From the NCBI RefSeq assembly GCF_000337175.1, contig NZ_AOIJ01000047.1:20662-70980 (forward strand): 50,319 nucleotides of DNA, read 5' to 3'. Below, piece after piece: positions 1 through 8,661 of this stretch. Source of the stretch: Natrinema gari JCM 14663. Lineage in GTDB: Archaea > Halobacteriota > Halobacteria > Halobacteriales > Natrialbaceae. A model generated the notes under the pieces. That model worked only from the letters and a program-made list of their open reading frames with translations. It made no database searches and was not told where the DNA came from. The number at the start of each line of letters is the position of its first letter. The first letter of the stretch is position 1. Position numbers and translations under genes: made by a program.

Positions 1-1
1 G

Positions 2-184
2 TACCGCCAGCAGGGTCGCCGCTCCGAACAGGGTGACTGGACCGACCCCCGCGAGTCGGAGCGGGGCTCGAGCGATGCCCGAAACCCACAGGGACAGGAC
101 GAGGACATGACCACCCGCCGCCACGTCCACGAGCGCGATCCGACGGCCGACGAGGAGCCTCGAGGCGAGGACCGGTCGCGGTAA
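2..184 (+). CDS. C-terminal end of a hydrophilic protein (partial)
   Basis: Frame 2 is open from the window edge to TAA at 182-184 and gives about 60 residues rich in Arg, Asp, Glu and Gln, without hydrophobic segments. The composition looks like the disordered charged tail of a haloarchaeal protein. The 5' end lies outside the window, so no family can be named. The frame choice rests on its acidic, polar composition; the two other forward frames look less natural. Confidence 0.4.
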   Translation, partial: YRQQGRRSEQGDWTDPRESERGSSDARNPQGQDEDMTTRRHVHERDPTADEEPRGEDRSR

Positions 185-230
185 CGGCCTCGAGCGCCGG
201 CCTCCGCGAACCGCGCATCGAAACCGCCCC

Positions 231-237
231 GTTTTTG
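231..237 (+). promoter_or_regulatory. TATA-like box for the DUF123 gene
   Basis: GTTTTTG is centred 28 bases before the ATG at 262. That spacing fits a transcript starting at or next to the start codon (leaderless) and supports 262 over the upstream alternative start at 235. Confidence 0.45.
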
Positions 238-261
238 CCGCGTCTCCCCGGATCGTCGCGT

Positions 262-675
262 ATGAGCGGCACGTACGTCCTCGTGATCGACGTCTCGCGA
301 TCGACGACGATCGAAGTCGGCGCACTGGGGGATCGCGAGTTCGCCACCGGCACGTACGCCTACATCGGCAGCGCGTTCGGCCCCGGCGGCTTCAGTCGCG
401 TCGACCGCCACCGCGAACTCGCCGCCGGCGACCGCGAGACGCGCCACTGGCACGTCGACTACCTGCTCGGGCACCCCGCGACGCGCCTCGAGCGCGCGAT
501 CACGTTCCCGGACGCCGATCGGGAGTGTGAACTGGCGGACTCGCTCCCCGGCGAGTTCGTCTCCGGGTTCGGGGCATCCGATTGCGACTGTCCGGCACAC
601 TTGCTCGCTACGCCGGGCGGCGACGCCGTGCTCGAAGCGGCCCTCGACGAGGGTGGACGACTCGAGCGCGAGTAG
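262..675 (+). CDS. DUF123 / GIY-YIG-like nuclease family protein
   Basis: A 137-residue protein matching the archaeal DUF123 family, now grouped with GIY-YIG nuclease-like proteins and found elsewhere fused to endonuclease III. Recognisable elements in order are a Tyr-x-Tyr-Ile-Gly-Ser segment (YAYIGSA), a Gly-Gly-x3-Arg-Val-x-Arg-His stretch, the HWHVDYLL motif in the middle, and a C-terminal GFGASDCDCPAHLL segment. These conserved His, Arg and Cys residues are the family hallmarks. The role is probably in DNA processing or repair in the cytoplasm, but no substrate can be assigned. The start at 262 is preferred because of the promoter spacing; an upstream in-frame start at 235 would add nine residues that do not resemble the family. 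Confidence 0.8.
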   Translation: MSGTYVLVIDVSRSTTIEVGALGDREFATGTYAYIGSAFGPGGFSRVDRHRELAAGDRETRHWHVDYLLGHPATRLERAITFPDADRECELADSLPGEFVSGFGASDCDCPAHLLATPGGDAVLEAALDEGGRLERE

Positions 676-725
676 CTCGGCTGCGGTCACCCTCGATCAC
701 AGCTGCGCCGACGGCAGTCACCGCG

Positions 726-733
726 AATTATTA
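726..733 (+). promoter_or_regulatory. TATA-like box for the peroxidase-related gene
   Basis: AATTATTA is centred about 27 bases before ATG 757, which predicts a leaderless transcript and argues for ATG 757 rather than GTG 748. Confidence 0.5.
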
Positions 734-756
734 CCCGGTCCTCCAAAGTGAACCCC

Positions 757-1362
757 ATGTCCGACGACGACACCGAGGAGACGGTCGAACCGGAACTCGA
801 CGACGACGCCATGCGCCGCTTCCCCGTACCCGACCTCGGGGAGTTGCCCGCGGATCTCCGGGACCGAATCGAAGACGAAACCGAGCGTTCGGGGTTTACG
901 CCGAATATCTTCTCGGCGATGGCGTACAAACCCTCGCACTTCCGTGCGTTCTTCCAGTACCACGATGCGCTCGTCGACGACACCGCGCTGGCACGCGCGG
1001 AAGTCGAGATGATCATCGTCGCGGTTTCGGGGGTCAACCACTGTTATTACTGTAACGTCGCTCACGGCGCGCTCGCCCGAATCTACGCCGACGCGCCGAA
1101 ACTGGCCGATCAACTCGTCGCGAACTACCGGACTGCGGATATCAACGACGCTCACCGCACGATGCTCGATGTCGCGGTGAAGCTGACCGAGTGTCCGACC
1201 GAGATCGAGGAGGCCGACCTCGAGGCGCTACGCGAGGCCGGGTTCAGCGAGGAGGCGATCTGGGACATCGCCGCGGTGACGGCCTTTTTCAACCTGAGCA
1301 ATCGGATGGCCATGTTCGCCGACATGCGGCCCAACGACGAGTTCCATACGATGGGGCGATAA
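757..1362 (+). CDS. Peroxidase-related enzyme, AhpD/carboxymuconolactone decarboxylase-like
   Basis: A 201-residue protein of the carboxymuconolactone decarboxylase/AhpD superfamily, subgroup usually called peroxidase-related (alkylhydroperoxidase-like). The redox centre is visible as HCYYCNVAH: Cys96, Cys99 and His103 counted from ATG 757. In AhpD the Cys-x-x-Cys pair plus His reduces peroxides or acts as a disulfide reductant. The N-terminal 20 residues are an acidic tail typical of haloarchaea. The gene stands alone, downstream of the DUF123 gene on the same strand with an 81-base gap and its own promoter. The substrate is unknown; a role in peroxide or disulfide metabolism is inferred from the family. 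Confidence 0.85.
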   Translation: MSDDDTEETVEPELDDDAMRRFPVPDLGELPADLRDRIEDETERSGFTPNIFSAMAYKPSHFRAFFQYHDALVDDTALARAEVEMIIVAVSGVNHCYYCNVAHGALARIYADAPKLADQLVANYRTADINDAHRTMLDVAVKLTECPTEIEEADLEALREAGFSEEAIWDIAAVTAFFNLSNRMAMFADMRPNDEFHTMGR

Positions 1363-1785
1363 CAGCCGTCAGCGCGTGCTCCACGTCGCGTGGGACGACG
1401 CGGCCCGAGGTGTTGGGACGGCCCGAACGTCGACGGCGTTCTCCAATGGATTAGATAGGGCTAAAGATTAAGTTAGAGGACAGCAAAGACGTAGGTGTCA
1501 ATGGAGGTGAGCGAATCACGAAGGGAAAACTGAACCAATAACTGGACCGGCCGTGCCAAGTGACGTCCGGCCAGTCAGTTTCGACCTTCGGTACGACGAG
1601 ACTCCGCTTCGTGGTCAGTCAATGGAGTTCTCGTTGGTCCGACGGCCGAGCTCCTGTCCTTCGCATGGTCGTCGGCGTTTTCTGTTACGAGACGCGAGTC
1701 GCCTCGTTTTCCGTTCGTCTCCGAACTATCAGTCGGATAGATCGAAAAGAGCGTCCGGTACTGATCAAAGCACCGAACGGTCGTT
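1363..1785. other. Intergenic stretch, no supported gene
   Basis: About 420 bases after the peroxidase-related gene, less GC-biased than the neighbouring genes. Short open frames on both strands have implausible composition (Arg/Ser-rich) and match nothing I recognise. Together with the palindrome that follows, it may be a decayed mobile-element landing zone, but no transposase fragment can be identified. Confidence 0.4.
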
Positions 1786-1871
1786 CTATAGTAGCAACTG
1801 AAAGCCATTGCACACCTGATCGCACGACAGCGTTGCGATCAGTGTGTCACTCGTTTCAATTGCTACTATAG
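1786..1871. repeat. 86-bp imperfect palindrome, MITE-like
   Basis: CTATAGTAGCAA at 1786-1797 is matched by its reverse complement TTGCTACTATAG at 1860-1871. The complementarity continues inwards with mismatches and closes with TGATCGCA / TGCGATCA around a 9-base loop (CGACAGCGT). The whole unit is a near-perfect long hairpin with conserved ends, as in miniature inverted-repeat elements or ends of insertion sequences. No second copy was seen in the window. Because the outermost CTATAG is itself a palindrome, a target duplication cannot be separated from the element. Confidence 0.65.
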
Positions 1872-1908
1872 GTGATGAGGATACCGGGGATTCGATACTA
1901 TCGTAAAC

Positions 1909-1924
1909 GGAAGTGGCTGCTTCC
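1909..1924 (-). terminator. Hairpin just after the DUF6498-like gene
   Basis: GGAAG (1909-1913) and CTTCC (1920-1924) flank a 6-base loop, starting 2 bases beyond the stop codon at 1926-1928. The stem is short, so its function as a 3' end signal is a guess. Confidence 0.25.
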
Positions 1925-1925
1925 A

Positions 1926-2732
1926 CTATATTGTATTCCCTTCGGGTGGGGGTGTCGGCGAGAAGTTCGCGGTAAAACTGTCGTCGTCATGGATATCCGG
2001 GCGTCGTTCACCACGGTATCGGCTCCATTCGAACGCCAGTTTGAGTGCGAGGAACGTTCCGGCGACCACTACCTTCCAAGCGGTCAACACGGTCGAGTCG
2101 GGCATACTGGCCGGAAGTCCGAGCCCGATGATGAAAAACATCGCAACCGCGTAGAAGACGAACCCAAGCGCGAAGTACAGGTACAATGCGTAATAGTTTT
2201 CCTGGACATCGAGGGCCATGGACGCCGTCAACTCCCGATAGCGGCCGGTGCCGTAGTAGTACCGCGAGAGCGTGACGAGGTGTGTCCCGACGATGAACAG
2301 CCCGATTGCGAGCACGGATGGGACCTCGAACACGGTGAACTGTGCAAAAAAGTCGATCACGCTTTCGTCCGAGTCGGCCACTGCACCCCTTCCGATCCCC
2401 CAAACCGTTATGGACCCCCCTGTCGCGACCGCGATCAGCAGTCCGACGATCGTCTTTGCGGCAACGTCTCTCAGGTTCTCGGAGTAGACAGGAGGAATAA
2501 CCCGGCCGGATGTCCAGCGCTCCTCGCGTTCCTCGATCCGTCGTTCCGGCGTCGCGAACATCGCAAGGCCGCCGTAGAAGAGAATCACTGTCACTGCCTC
2601 GAGCCAGTAAAGTAAGACGACCGCAGTGGGCGACCAATCGAGCAGGAAGGACCCTCCTACCGGGAGTACAGTGGCAACTGCGATCGGAAAGAACGGGGTC
2701 CGTTCGTTTCGCCTCAACGGCTTTTCAGACAT
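1926..2732 (-). CDS. Multi-spanning membrane protein, DUF6498-like
   Basis: A 268-residue integral membrane protein. Hydrophobic segments lie near residues 14-33, 35-60 (containing LLYWLEAVTVILFYGG), 90-110, 130-155, 185-215 and 225-245. The YWLE motif in the second segment and the overall layout resemble the haloarchaeal DUF6498 family, a recollection that I could not verify. The C-terminal tail is Asp- and Pro-rich and probably cytoplasmic. No catalytic residues stand out. It lies between the palindromic repeat and a Tat-exported protein in a region that looks accessory. Function unknown. Confidence 0.7.
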   Translation of the reverse strand: MSEKPLRRNERTPFFPIAVATVLPVGGSFLLDWSPTAVVLLYWLEAVTVILFYGGLAMFATPERRIEEREERWTSGRVIPPVYSENLRDVAAKTIVGLLIAVATGGSITVWGIGRGAVADSDESVIDFFAQFTVFEVPSVLAIGLFIVGTHLVTLSRYYYGTGRYRELTASMALDVQENYYALYLYFALGFVFYAVAMFFIIGLGLPASMPDSTVLTAWKVVVAGTFLALKLAFEWSRYRGERRPDIHDDDSFTANFSPTPPPEGNTI

Positions 2733-2776
2733 ACTACAAGATGTTAACGTAATAAACGAGTGTCAGAGGTTAGAGG

Positions 2777-3688
2777 TTACGATATGGTATCGTAGCCAAT
2801 CCACGGGAGCTTGAGTTCGACACCCGTACTTACCACCGTTCCACAGGCTGTACAATCCCAGGCTGGACACGGATCAGCACAGATATCTAAGGCACCGACA
2901 GCCATCGCGAGCCTGAACTCGTCCGGGATAGTTCCATCACCTCTAGTGTATACTCTGATTTCTCCGCATAGCCTGATATCTACTTTGGGCAGCCAGCTCG
3001 GCAGTTTGGCCGAGGGCTCGAGACAGTACCCGTCGTACTTATCCGGTCCAGCCCAGAACCCGAACCCACCTGGACTTACTTTAACCGTCTGTCCCAGGGC
3101 CGAAAGAGAAATATCGAGGAAGATCTCTCCGCCTATTTTAACGTCTGATTTGGCAGAGAATCGCAGACCTGCTTTGACGGAGACAGTGACTTTCTCACCG
3201 CGAATTTTCGTGCTTCCGAGTTCCTCTTCGACGGTAAAGAGGTCGGTGACGTACGGTTGAACGACGTCGTCGGATTTTCCACCGCCAACGGCTAAGGGGA
3301 GAGTCTGATCGTCCTCCTCGCCTTCTTCGATTATTTCATAGAACGTGCCTGACGGTGGCTCTGCGTTCTTGTTCTTCCCGTAGTAGATATCAGGATGACC
3401 GCGGCCGGGCGTATTGGACTTGTCAAGATCCTGTATTTTCGGTGCTTCTTCACCGAACTGCTGATTCACGTCCGGGTCAACGATGATGTGGTCCGATTCC
3501 TTCAGGGCAGCCAGGAGTTCATCCTCGGTCAATTCCGTTCCGTTCTGGTCGAATCCATGTGCGGTGACAGTCGGAACCCCGAATACCGCACTGCCAAGCC
3601 CGGACGAAGCCATCAGCGCCCGTCGGCGTGTCAGTCCGTTTTTGCCCGATTCAGTATCGCTGTCTGAACATTCTTCTTCGTTAAACAT
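2777..3688 (-). CDS. Tat-exported hypothetical protein
   Basis: A 303-residue protein from ATG 3688. A twin-arginine signal is present near residue 20: TRRRALMASSG, followed by a Gly/Ala/Val hydrophobic core ending near THAHG-like residues, as in haloarchaeal Tat substrates. The mature part is acidic, with a Gly-rich beta-type middle region. Close to the C-terminus are clustered cysteines (CADPC, then CTAC) that could bind metal or form disulfides outside the cell. No catalytic family is recognised. ATG 3688 is chosen over ATG 3700 because the TATA-like box is about 29 bases upstream of it. The 5' region is unusually AT-rich, which suggests acquired DNA. Confidence 0.7.
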   Translation of the reverse strand: MFNEEECSDSDTESGKNGLTRRRALMASSGLGSAVFGVPTVTAHGFDQNGTELTEDELLAALKESDHIIVDPDVNQQFGEEAPKIQDLDKSNTPGRGHPDIYYGKNKNAEPPSGTFYEIIEEGEEDDQTLPLAVGGGKSDDVVQPYVTDLFTVEEELGSTKIRGEKVTVSVKAGLRFSAKSDVKIGGEIFLDISLSALGQTVKVSPGGFGFWAGPDKYDGYCLEPSAKLPSWLPKVDIRLCGEIRVYTRGDGTIPDEFRLAMAVGALDICADPCPAWDCTACGTVVSTGVELKLPWIGYDTIS

Positions 3689-3713
3689 ACAACTGCGCAT
3701 ATTATAGGGGTAG

Positions 3714-3722
3714 ATTTAAATT
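3714..3722 (-). promoter_or_regulatory. TATA-like box for the Tat-exported protein gene
   Basis: On the minus strand this reads AATTTAAAT-like sequence about 29 bases before ATG 3688 in an AT-rich tract. The spacing favours ATG 3688 over ATG 3700. Confidence 0.45.
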
Positions 3723-4104
3723 TTTGCATGTATTTAATATTGAATACTATTTAGATATATTTCGATAGCGGAAAAAGCGCAATCGAACCGATGAAGTGCC
3801 GATACGAAAGCACCGAGATGAGCGGGGGGTTCCCGTAACTGTGTCCTAGAACCGAGAAGTCCTAAGGGGAAGTATACCGTCCAAGGTGTCGAACGACCGT
3901 CCGTGCAAAGCTTCGTTGCTTACCCTCGAGGCAGGGTACTGGCGACGCGGAGACGAACGAAGACTGCCGCTGGTCGATGCGAAGCGGCTGCCTTGAATGA
4001 CGAGGTAAATTCACTGACTCCGCCATCGGTTCGTACCACGTCTACGAAGTCACTCAAAAAAGAACAACTCTCGCGAACGGATCGTGCCTTCGAGTGCGGC
4101 TCGA
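3723..4104. other. Intergenic stretch with a small hairpin; possible element remnant
   Basis: About 380 bases between gltB's 3' end and the Tat-protein promoter. TACCCT (3921-3926) and AGGGTA (3933-3938) form a 6-bp stem with a 6-base loop. A short plus-strand open stretch around 3900-3990 vaguely resembles the degenerate C-terminus of IS200/IS605 OrfB proteins plus their right-end hairpin, but the match is too weak to call a pseudogene. No confident gene is present. Confidence 0.3.
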
Positions 4105-7100
4105 TCAGTCGTCGCTCGCCGCGAAGTTGGTCGATTCGGCTTCGGCCGCGGCCGCCGGTTCGCCGGGCAGTTCGTTGCGGACGTCGTCGCTGCCCTGCTC
4201 GGTGATCGCCTCGTAGTAGGCGTCGGGCATGACCTTCACGAAAGCCTCGAGCGCGCGCTCCCAGTTGTCCAGCAGGCGTCGGCCGCGTTCGGAGCCGGTG
4301 TAGGCGACGTGGTTCTCGACGAGTCGACGGAGCATCCGCTCGTCTTTCTCCTCGAGGGAGTCGTGCAGCGAGACCATTCCGGTGTTGGCCTTCGCCTCGA
4401 ACTCGTCGTCGGGGTCGTAGACGTAGGCGACGCCGCCGGACATGCCGGCCGCGAAGTTCGTGCCCGTCTCGCCCAGCACGGCGACGACGCCGCCGGTCAT
4501 GTACTCACAGCCGTGGTCGCCGACGCCTTCGACGACGGCCGTGGCACCGGAATTGCGCACCGCGAAGCGCTCGCCGGCGACGCCGTTGACGTACAGCTGG
4601 CCGTCGGTCGCGCCGTAGAGGGCGACGTTACCGATTGCGACGTTCTCGGTCGGCTCGTAGCTGGCGGTCTCGGGCGTTCGGACCGTGAGTTTGCCCCCCG
4701 AGAGTCCCTTGCCGACGTAGTCGTTGGCGCTGCCATCGAGGTGCATCGAGACGCCGCTGGCGAGAAACGCGCCGAAGCTCTGCCCGGCGGTTCCCTCCGC
4801 GTCGATAGTGATCGTATCCTCGGGGAGGCCGGGTTCGCCGTAGCGGCTGGTGATGCGGTTCGAGAGCATCGCGCCGACGGTGCGGTCGACGTTCGTGACC
4901 TCGGTCTCGAGGCTGACCGGTTCCTGCTCCTCGATGGCGTCGGCCGCGGCCTCGATGAGGTCGCGGTCGAGTTGGTCCTCGAGGTCGTGGTCCTGCTCGC
5001 GGAGCTTCCGTCGGACATCGCTGCCGGGGTCCGCGAGGACGTCCGAGAGGTCGACGTTGCGGGCCTTCGGGTGGTCGACGTCGTCGCGCTGCTCTACGGC
5101 ATCGACTCGGCCGATCATCTCGTCGAGGGTTTCGTAGCCGAGTGCGGCCATGATCTCGCGCAGTTCCTGCGCGATGAACGTCATGTAGTTGATGACGTGT
5201 TCGGGCTCGCCGGGGAACCGCTTGCGCAGGTCCTCGCGTTGGGTGGCGACGCCGACCGGACAGGTGTTCTTGTGACACTGCCGGGCCATGACACAGCCGC
5301 TGGTGACCAGCGAGGCGGTCCCGAAGACGTATTCTTCGGCACCCAGCAGGGCGGCGACGGCGACATCGCGCCCGGTCTTCATCCCGCCGTCGGCGGAGAC
5401 GCGGATGCGATCACGGAGCCCGGTCCGACAGAGCATTTGGTTCGCCTCGGCGAGACCGAGTTCCCAGGGGAGGCCAGCGCTCTTGATCGAGGTCCGCGGC
5501 GAGGCACCCGTCCCGCCGTCGTGACCCGAGATGTGGACCACGTCGGCGTTTGCCTTCGCGACGCCGGCGGCGACGGTGCCGATGCCGGCCTCGGAGACGA
5601 GTTTGACGTTGATGTCTGCCGCCTCGTTTGCGGCTTTGAGATCGAAGATCAGCTGTTTGAGGTCCTCGATCGAGTAGATGTCGTGCAGCGGCGGCGGCGA
5701 GATCAGACCCACGCCGGGCGTGGACTTGCGCACGTGGGCGATCATCTCGTTGACCTTCGAACCGGGGAGGTGGCCACCTTCGCCGGGCTTTGAGCCCTGG
5801 GCCATCTTGATCTGCAGTTCGTCGGCATTCGAGAGGTACGTCGAGGTGACGCCGAACCGGCCGGAGGCGACCTGCTTGACGTTACACTCGCGTTCGGTGT
5901 TGAACCGCTCCGGCGGCTCGCCGCCCTCGCCGGAGTTCGACTTGCCGCCGAGCCGGTTCATCGCGATCGAGTTGTTCTCGTGGGCCTCCGGCGAGAGCGA
6001 GCCAAGCGACATCGCGGCGGTCGAGAACCGCTGGACGATGTCTTTGATCGGCTCGACTTCCTCGACCGGGATCGGATCGCGGTCGGAGTCGAACTCGAGC
6101 AGGCCGCGCAGCGTCTGGAGGTTCTGTTGTTGGTCGTTGATCTGTTCGGCGAACTCCTGATAGCGCTCGTAGTCGTTCGAGCGGACGGCCTGCTGGAGCG
6201 CCCCGACGGTGTCGGGGTTCCACTGGTGGTGAATCCCGTCCGAGCGGTGTTCGAACTCGCCGTGCCGATCGAGATCGGACTCCTCGTCGTCGCCGAACGC
6301 GGTCGCGTGGCGCTCGCGGAGGTCCGCCTCGATCTCGGCGAGGCCGATCCCTTCGGTGCGGTTTTCGGTACCCTCGAAGTACTCGGCCACGAGGTCGGAA
6401 TCGAGACCGACGGCCTCGAAGATCTGGGCACCCTGGTAGCTCTCAACCGTCGAGATCCCCATCTTGGCCATGATCTTCAGGAGTCCGTCCTCGACGGCAC
6501 CGACGTAGGCGTCGATCGCGACCTCGGTGTCGGCACCGTCGGGACCAGCGGTGATGTCCCCGATGGTCTGGTAGGCCAGGTACGGGTTGACCGCGCCGGC
6601 ACCGTAGCCGACCAGCGTCGCGAAGTGATGGACCGTCCGCGGGTCGGCCGACTCGACGACGAGGCCCACGTGATTGCGCAGGCCGTTGCGCACGAGGTGG
6701 TGATGGACGCCGCCGGTCGCCAGCAGGCTCGGAATCGCGATCCGGTCCTCGTCGACGGTGCGGTCCGAGAGAACGATCACGTCGTGGTCGTCGTCCTCGA
6801 TCGCCGCGACGACGTCCGCCCGGACGCGTTCGATCGCCGCCTCGAGGTCGTCGCCGGGCTCGTCGCGTTCGGGCTCGTAGGTGATGTCGATCGTCGCGGC
6901 CGTGATGCCGTTGGCCGTACAGTCGCGGATCGACTCGAGTTCGGCGTCGGTCAGGATCGGCGAGTCGAGGACGAGCTGCCGGGCGTGTGCGGGCGACTCG
7001 TCGAGCAAGTTGCGCTGGAAGCCCAGCCGCGACTCCATCGAGGTGACGAGTTCCTCGCGGATGTAGTCAAGCGGCGGGTTCGTGACCTGTGCGAACAGCT

Positions 7101-8661
7101 GTTTGAAGTAGGAGAACAGCGGTCGGTTGAACTCGGTGAGGACGGACAGCGGCGTGTCGTCACCCATCGAGCCGACGGGGTCTTTCCCCTTCTGGGTCAT
7201 CGGCTCGATCAGGTTCTCGAGTTCGTCGTGCGTGTAGCCGAACACGGCCTGATAGTCGCGCAGCGCCGAGATGTCCGTCTGTGGCGCGCGGTCGTTCGTG
7301 GTCCGGATGTCGTCTAAGTGGACTTGCTCCTGGGCAACCCACTCGCCGTAGCGGTCGTCCGTGAGATCGTCGAAGACCTCCTCGTCGGGAATGACCCGTC
7401 CCTCCTCGGGGTCAGCGAGGAAGAGTTGGCCGGGTTGGAGCCGGCCCCGTTCCTCGATCTCCGCGGGGTCGGTCTCGAGCGCGCCGGCCTCGCTGGCCAT
7501 GATCAGGCGATTGTCGGTCGTCACGTCGTACCGACAGGGACGCAGGCCGTTGCGGTCCAGCACTGCGCCGACGCGTTCGCCGTCGGTCGCCGCGACGAGC
7601 GCGGGACCGTCCCACGGCTCGACCAGCGAGGCGTGGAAATCGTACCAGTCCTTCCGGTCGTCGTCCATCGCGTCGTCGCCGCGCCAAGCCTCGGGGACGA
7701 GCATCCGGAGCGCGTGCTCGAGGTCGCGGCCGTCCTGCATCAGCAGTTCGAGCGCGTTGTCGACGCTCGCAGTGTCGGACTGGTCGGGGTCGTCGATGAT
7801 CGGCTTGACCGCCTCGAGATCGGAGAGCACGTCGCTCTCGATGTCGGTCTCACGGGCACGCATCCAGTTGATGTTGCCCTGAATGGTGTTGAACTCGCCG
7901 TTGTGGATGATGTTCCGGTAGGGATGGGCGAGATGCCAGGCTCCGAGCGTGTTCGTCGAGAACCGCTCGTGGACCATCACGAACGTCGATGCCATCCGCT
8001 CGTCGGTGAGATCGGGGTAGTAGGCGGGGACTTGAACGCCTTTCAGCAGCCCCTTGTAGACGACCGTCTTCGCGTCCAGCGAGACGACGTAGAACCGCTC
8101 TTTGTTCTCTATATCGGCGTCCTCGACGGCGTTTTCCAGCGCGCGTCGGGCGACATAGAGCCGGCGGTCGAAGTCGTCCTCGGAGAGGTCGTCCACCGGC
8201 GCGACGGCGACGTGCCGGACGTCGGGCTCGGAGTCGACCGCCGTTTGCCCGAGTTCGTCGTTGTTCGTTGGGACGTCCCGCCACTCGAGGACGTCGAGGT
8301 CGTAGGTAGCGAACGTCTCCTCGACCAGCGAGACGAGTGCCTCGCGCGCCGCGGTTGCCTGCGGAAAAAAGAGCGAGCCGACGGCATAGGTCTCCGGGAG
8401 GGACACGTTGAGAACGTGATCGAAGAACGCGTCGGGCGTCTGGAGCATGATACCGGCCCCGTCGCCGGTGTTCTTCTCCGCACCGGTCGTCCCGCGGTGC
8501 TCGAGGTTTTCGAGGAGTTCGAGTCCGTCGGCGACGATGTCGTGTCCCCCGTCCCCATCGAGGTCCATAACGACACCGACACCGCAGTTCGACCGGGCGT
8601 CCTCGGGGTCGGCGAGCCCCGCCGAACGCTCGGTGGATGATGCTATATGTGGCTGTGACAT
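4105..8661 (-). CDS. gltB: Glutamate synthase large subunit
   Basis: A 1518-residue glutamate synthase catalysing glutamine + 2-oxoglutarate + 2 e- to 2 glutamate. The N-terminal nucleophile is the Cys of SNCGVGVVMDL at residue 26 from ATG 8661, so a 25-residue propeptide must be removed, as in known GltB enzymes. Domains in order: class II glutamine amidotransferase (about 26-430), central linking domain, FMN-binding synthase domain with the 3Fe-4S cysteines in CVMARQCHKNTCPVGVATQ, and a C-terminal GXGXG beta-helix. The glutamine-tunnel and flavin segments (GLISPPPLHDIYSIEDL; SGHDGGTGASP) are intact. No small subunit gltD lies in the window, so the electron donor may be ferredoxin; this is inference. 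A GTG two codons upstream (8667) is possible, but ATG 8661 has a TATA-like box at 8683-8689. Confidence 0.95.
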   Translation of the reverse strand: MSQPHIASSTERSAGLADPEDARSNCGVGVVMDLDGDGGHDIVADGLELLENLEHRGTTGAEKNTGDGAGIMLQTPDAFFDHVLNVSLPETYAVGSLFFPQATAAREALVSLVEETFATYDLDVLEWRDVPTNNDELGQTAVDSEPDVRHVAVAPVDDLSEDDFDRRLYVARRALENAVEDADIENKERFYVVSLDAKTVVYKGLLKGVQVPAYYPDLTDERMASTFVMVHERFSTNTLGAWHLAHPYRNIIHNGEFNTIQGNINWMRARETDIESDVLSDLEAVKPIIDDPDQSDTASVDNALELLMQDGRDLEHALRMLVPEAWRGDDAMDDDRKDWYDFHASLVEPWDGPALVAATDGERVGAVLDRNGLRPCRYDVTTDNRLIMASEAGALETDPAEIEERGRLQPGQLFLADPEEGRVIPDEEVFDDLTDDRYGEWVAQEQVHLDDIRTTNDRAPQTDISALRDYQAVFGYTHDELENLIEPMTQKGKDPVGSMGDDTPLSVLTEFNRPLFSYFKQLFAQVTNPPLDYIREELVTSMESRLGFQRNLLDESPAHARQLVLDSPILTDAELESIRDCTANGITAATIDITYEPERDEPGDDLEAAIERVRADVVAAIEDDDHDVIVLSDRTVDEDRIAIPSLLATGGVHHHLVRNGLRNHVGLVVESADPRTVHHFATLVGYGAGAVNPYLAYQTIGDITAGPDGADTEVAIDAYVGAVEDGLLKIMAKMGISTVESYQGAQIFEAVGLDSDLVAEYFEGTENRTEGIGLAEIEADLRERHATAFGDDEESDLDRHGEFEHRSDGIHHQWNPDTVGALQQAVRSNDYERYQEFAEQINDQQQNLQTLRGLLEFDSDRDPIPVEEVEPIKDIVQRFSTAAMSLGSLSPEAHENNSIAMNRLGGKSNSGEGGEPPERFNTERECNVKQVASGRFGVTSTYLSNADELQIKMAQGSKPGEGGHLPGSKVNEMIAHVRKSTPGVGLISPPPLHDIYSIEDLKQLIFDLKAANEAADINVKLVSEAGIGTVAAGVAKANADVVHISGHDGGTGASPRTSIKSAGLPWELGLAEANQMLCRTGLRDRIRVSADGGMKTGRDVAVAALLGAEEYVFGTASLVTSGCVMARQCHKNTCPVGVATQREDLRKRFPGEPEHVINYMTFIAQELREIMAALGYETLDEMIGRVDAVEQRDDVDHPKARNVDLSDVLADPGSDVRRKLREQDHDLEDQLDRDLIEAAADAIEEQEPVSLETEVTNVDRTVGAMLSNRITSRYGEPGLPEDTITIDAEGTAGQSFGAFLASGVSMHLDGSANDYVGKGLSGGKLTVRTPETASYEPTENVAIGNVALYGATDGQLYVNGVAGERFAVRNSGATAVVEGVGDHGCEYMTGGVVAVLGETGTNFAAGMSGGVAYVYDPDDEFEAKANTGMVSLHDSLEEKDERMLRRLVENHVAYTGSERGRRLLDNWERALEAFVKVMPDAYYEAITEQGSDDVRNELPGEPAAAAEAESTNFAASDD

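Noticed and set aside
4084-8640. Long plus-strand open frames (569, 445 and 440 codons) opposite gltB
   Set aside because: They mirror the GC-rich codon pattern of gltB on the other strand, contain no recognisable domain, and have basic or repetitive composition. gltB is a certain gene on the minus strand.
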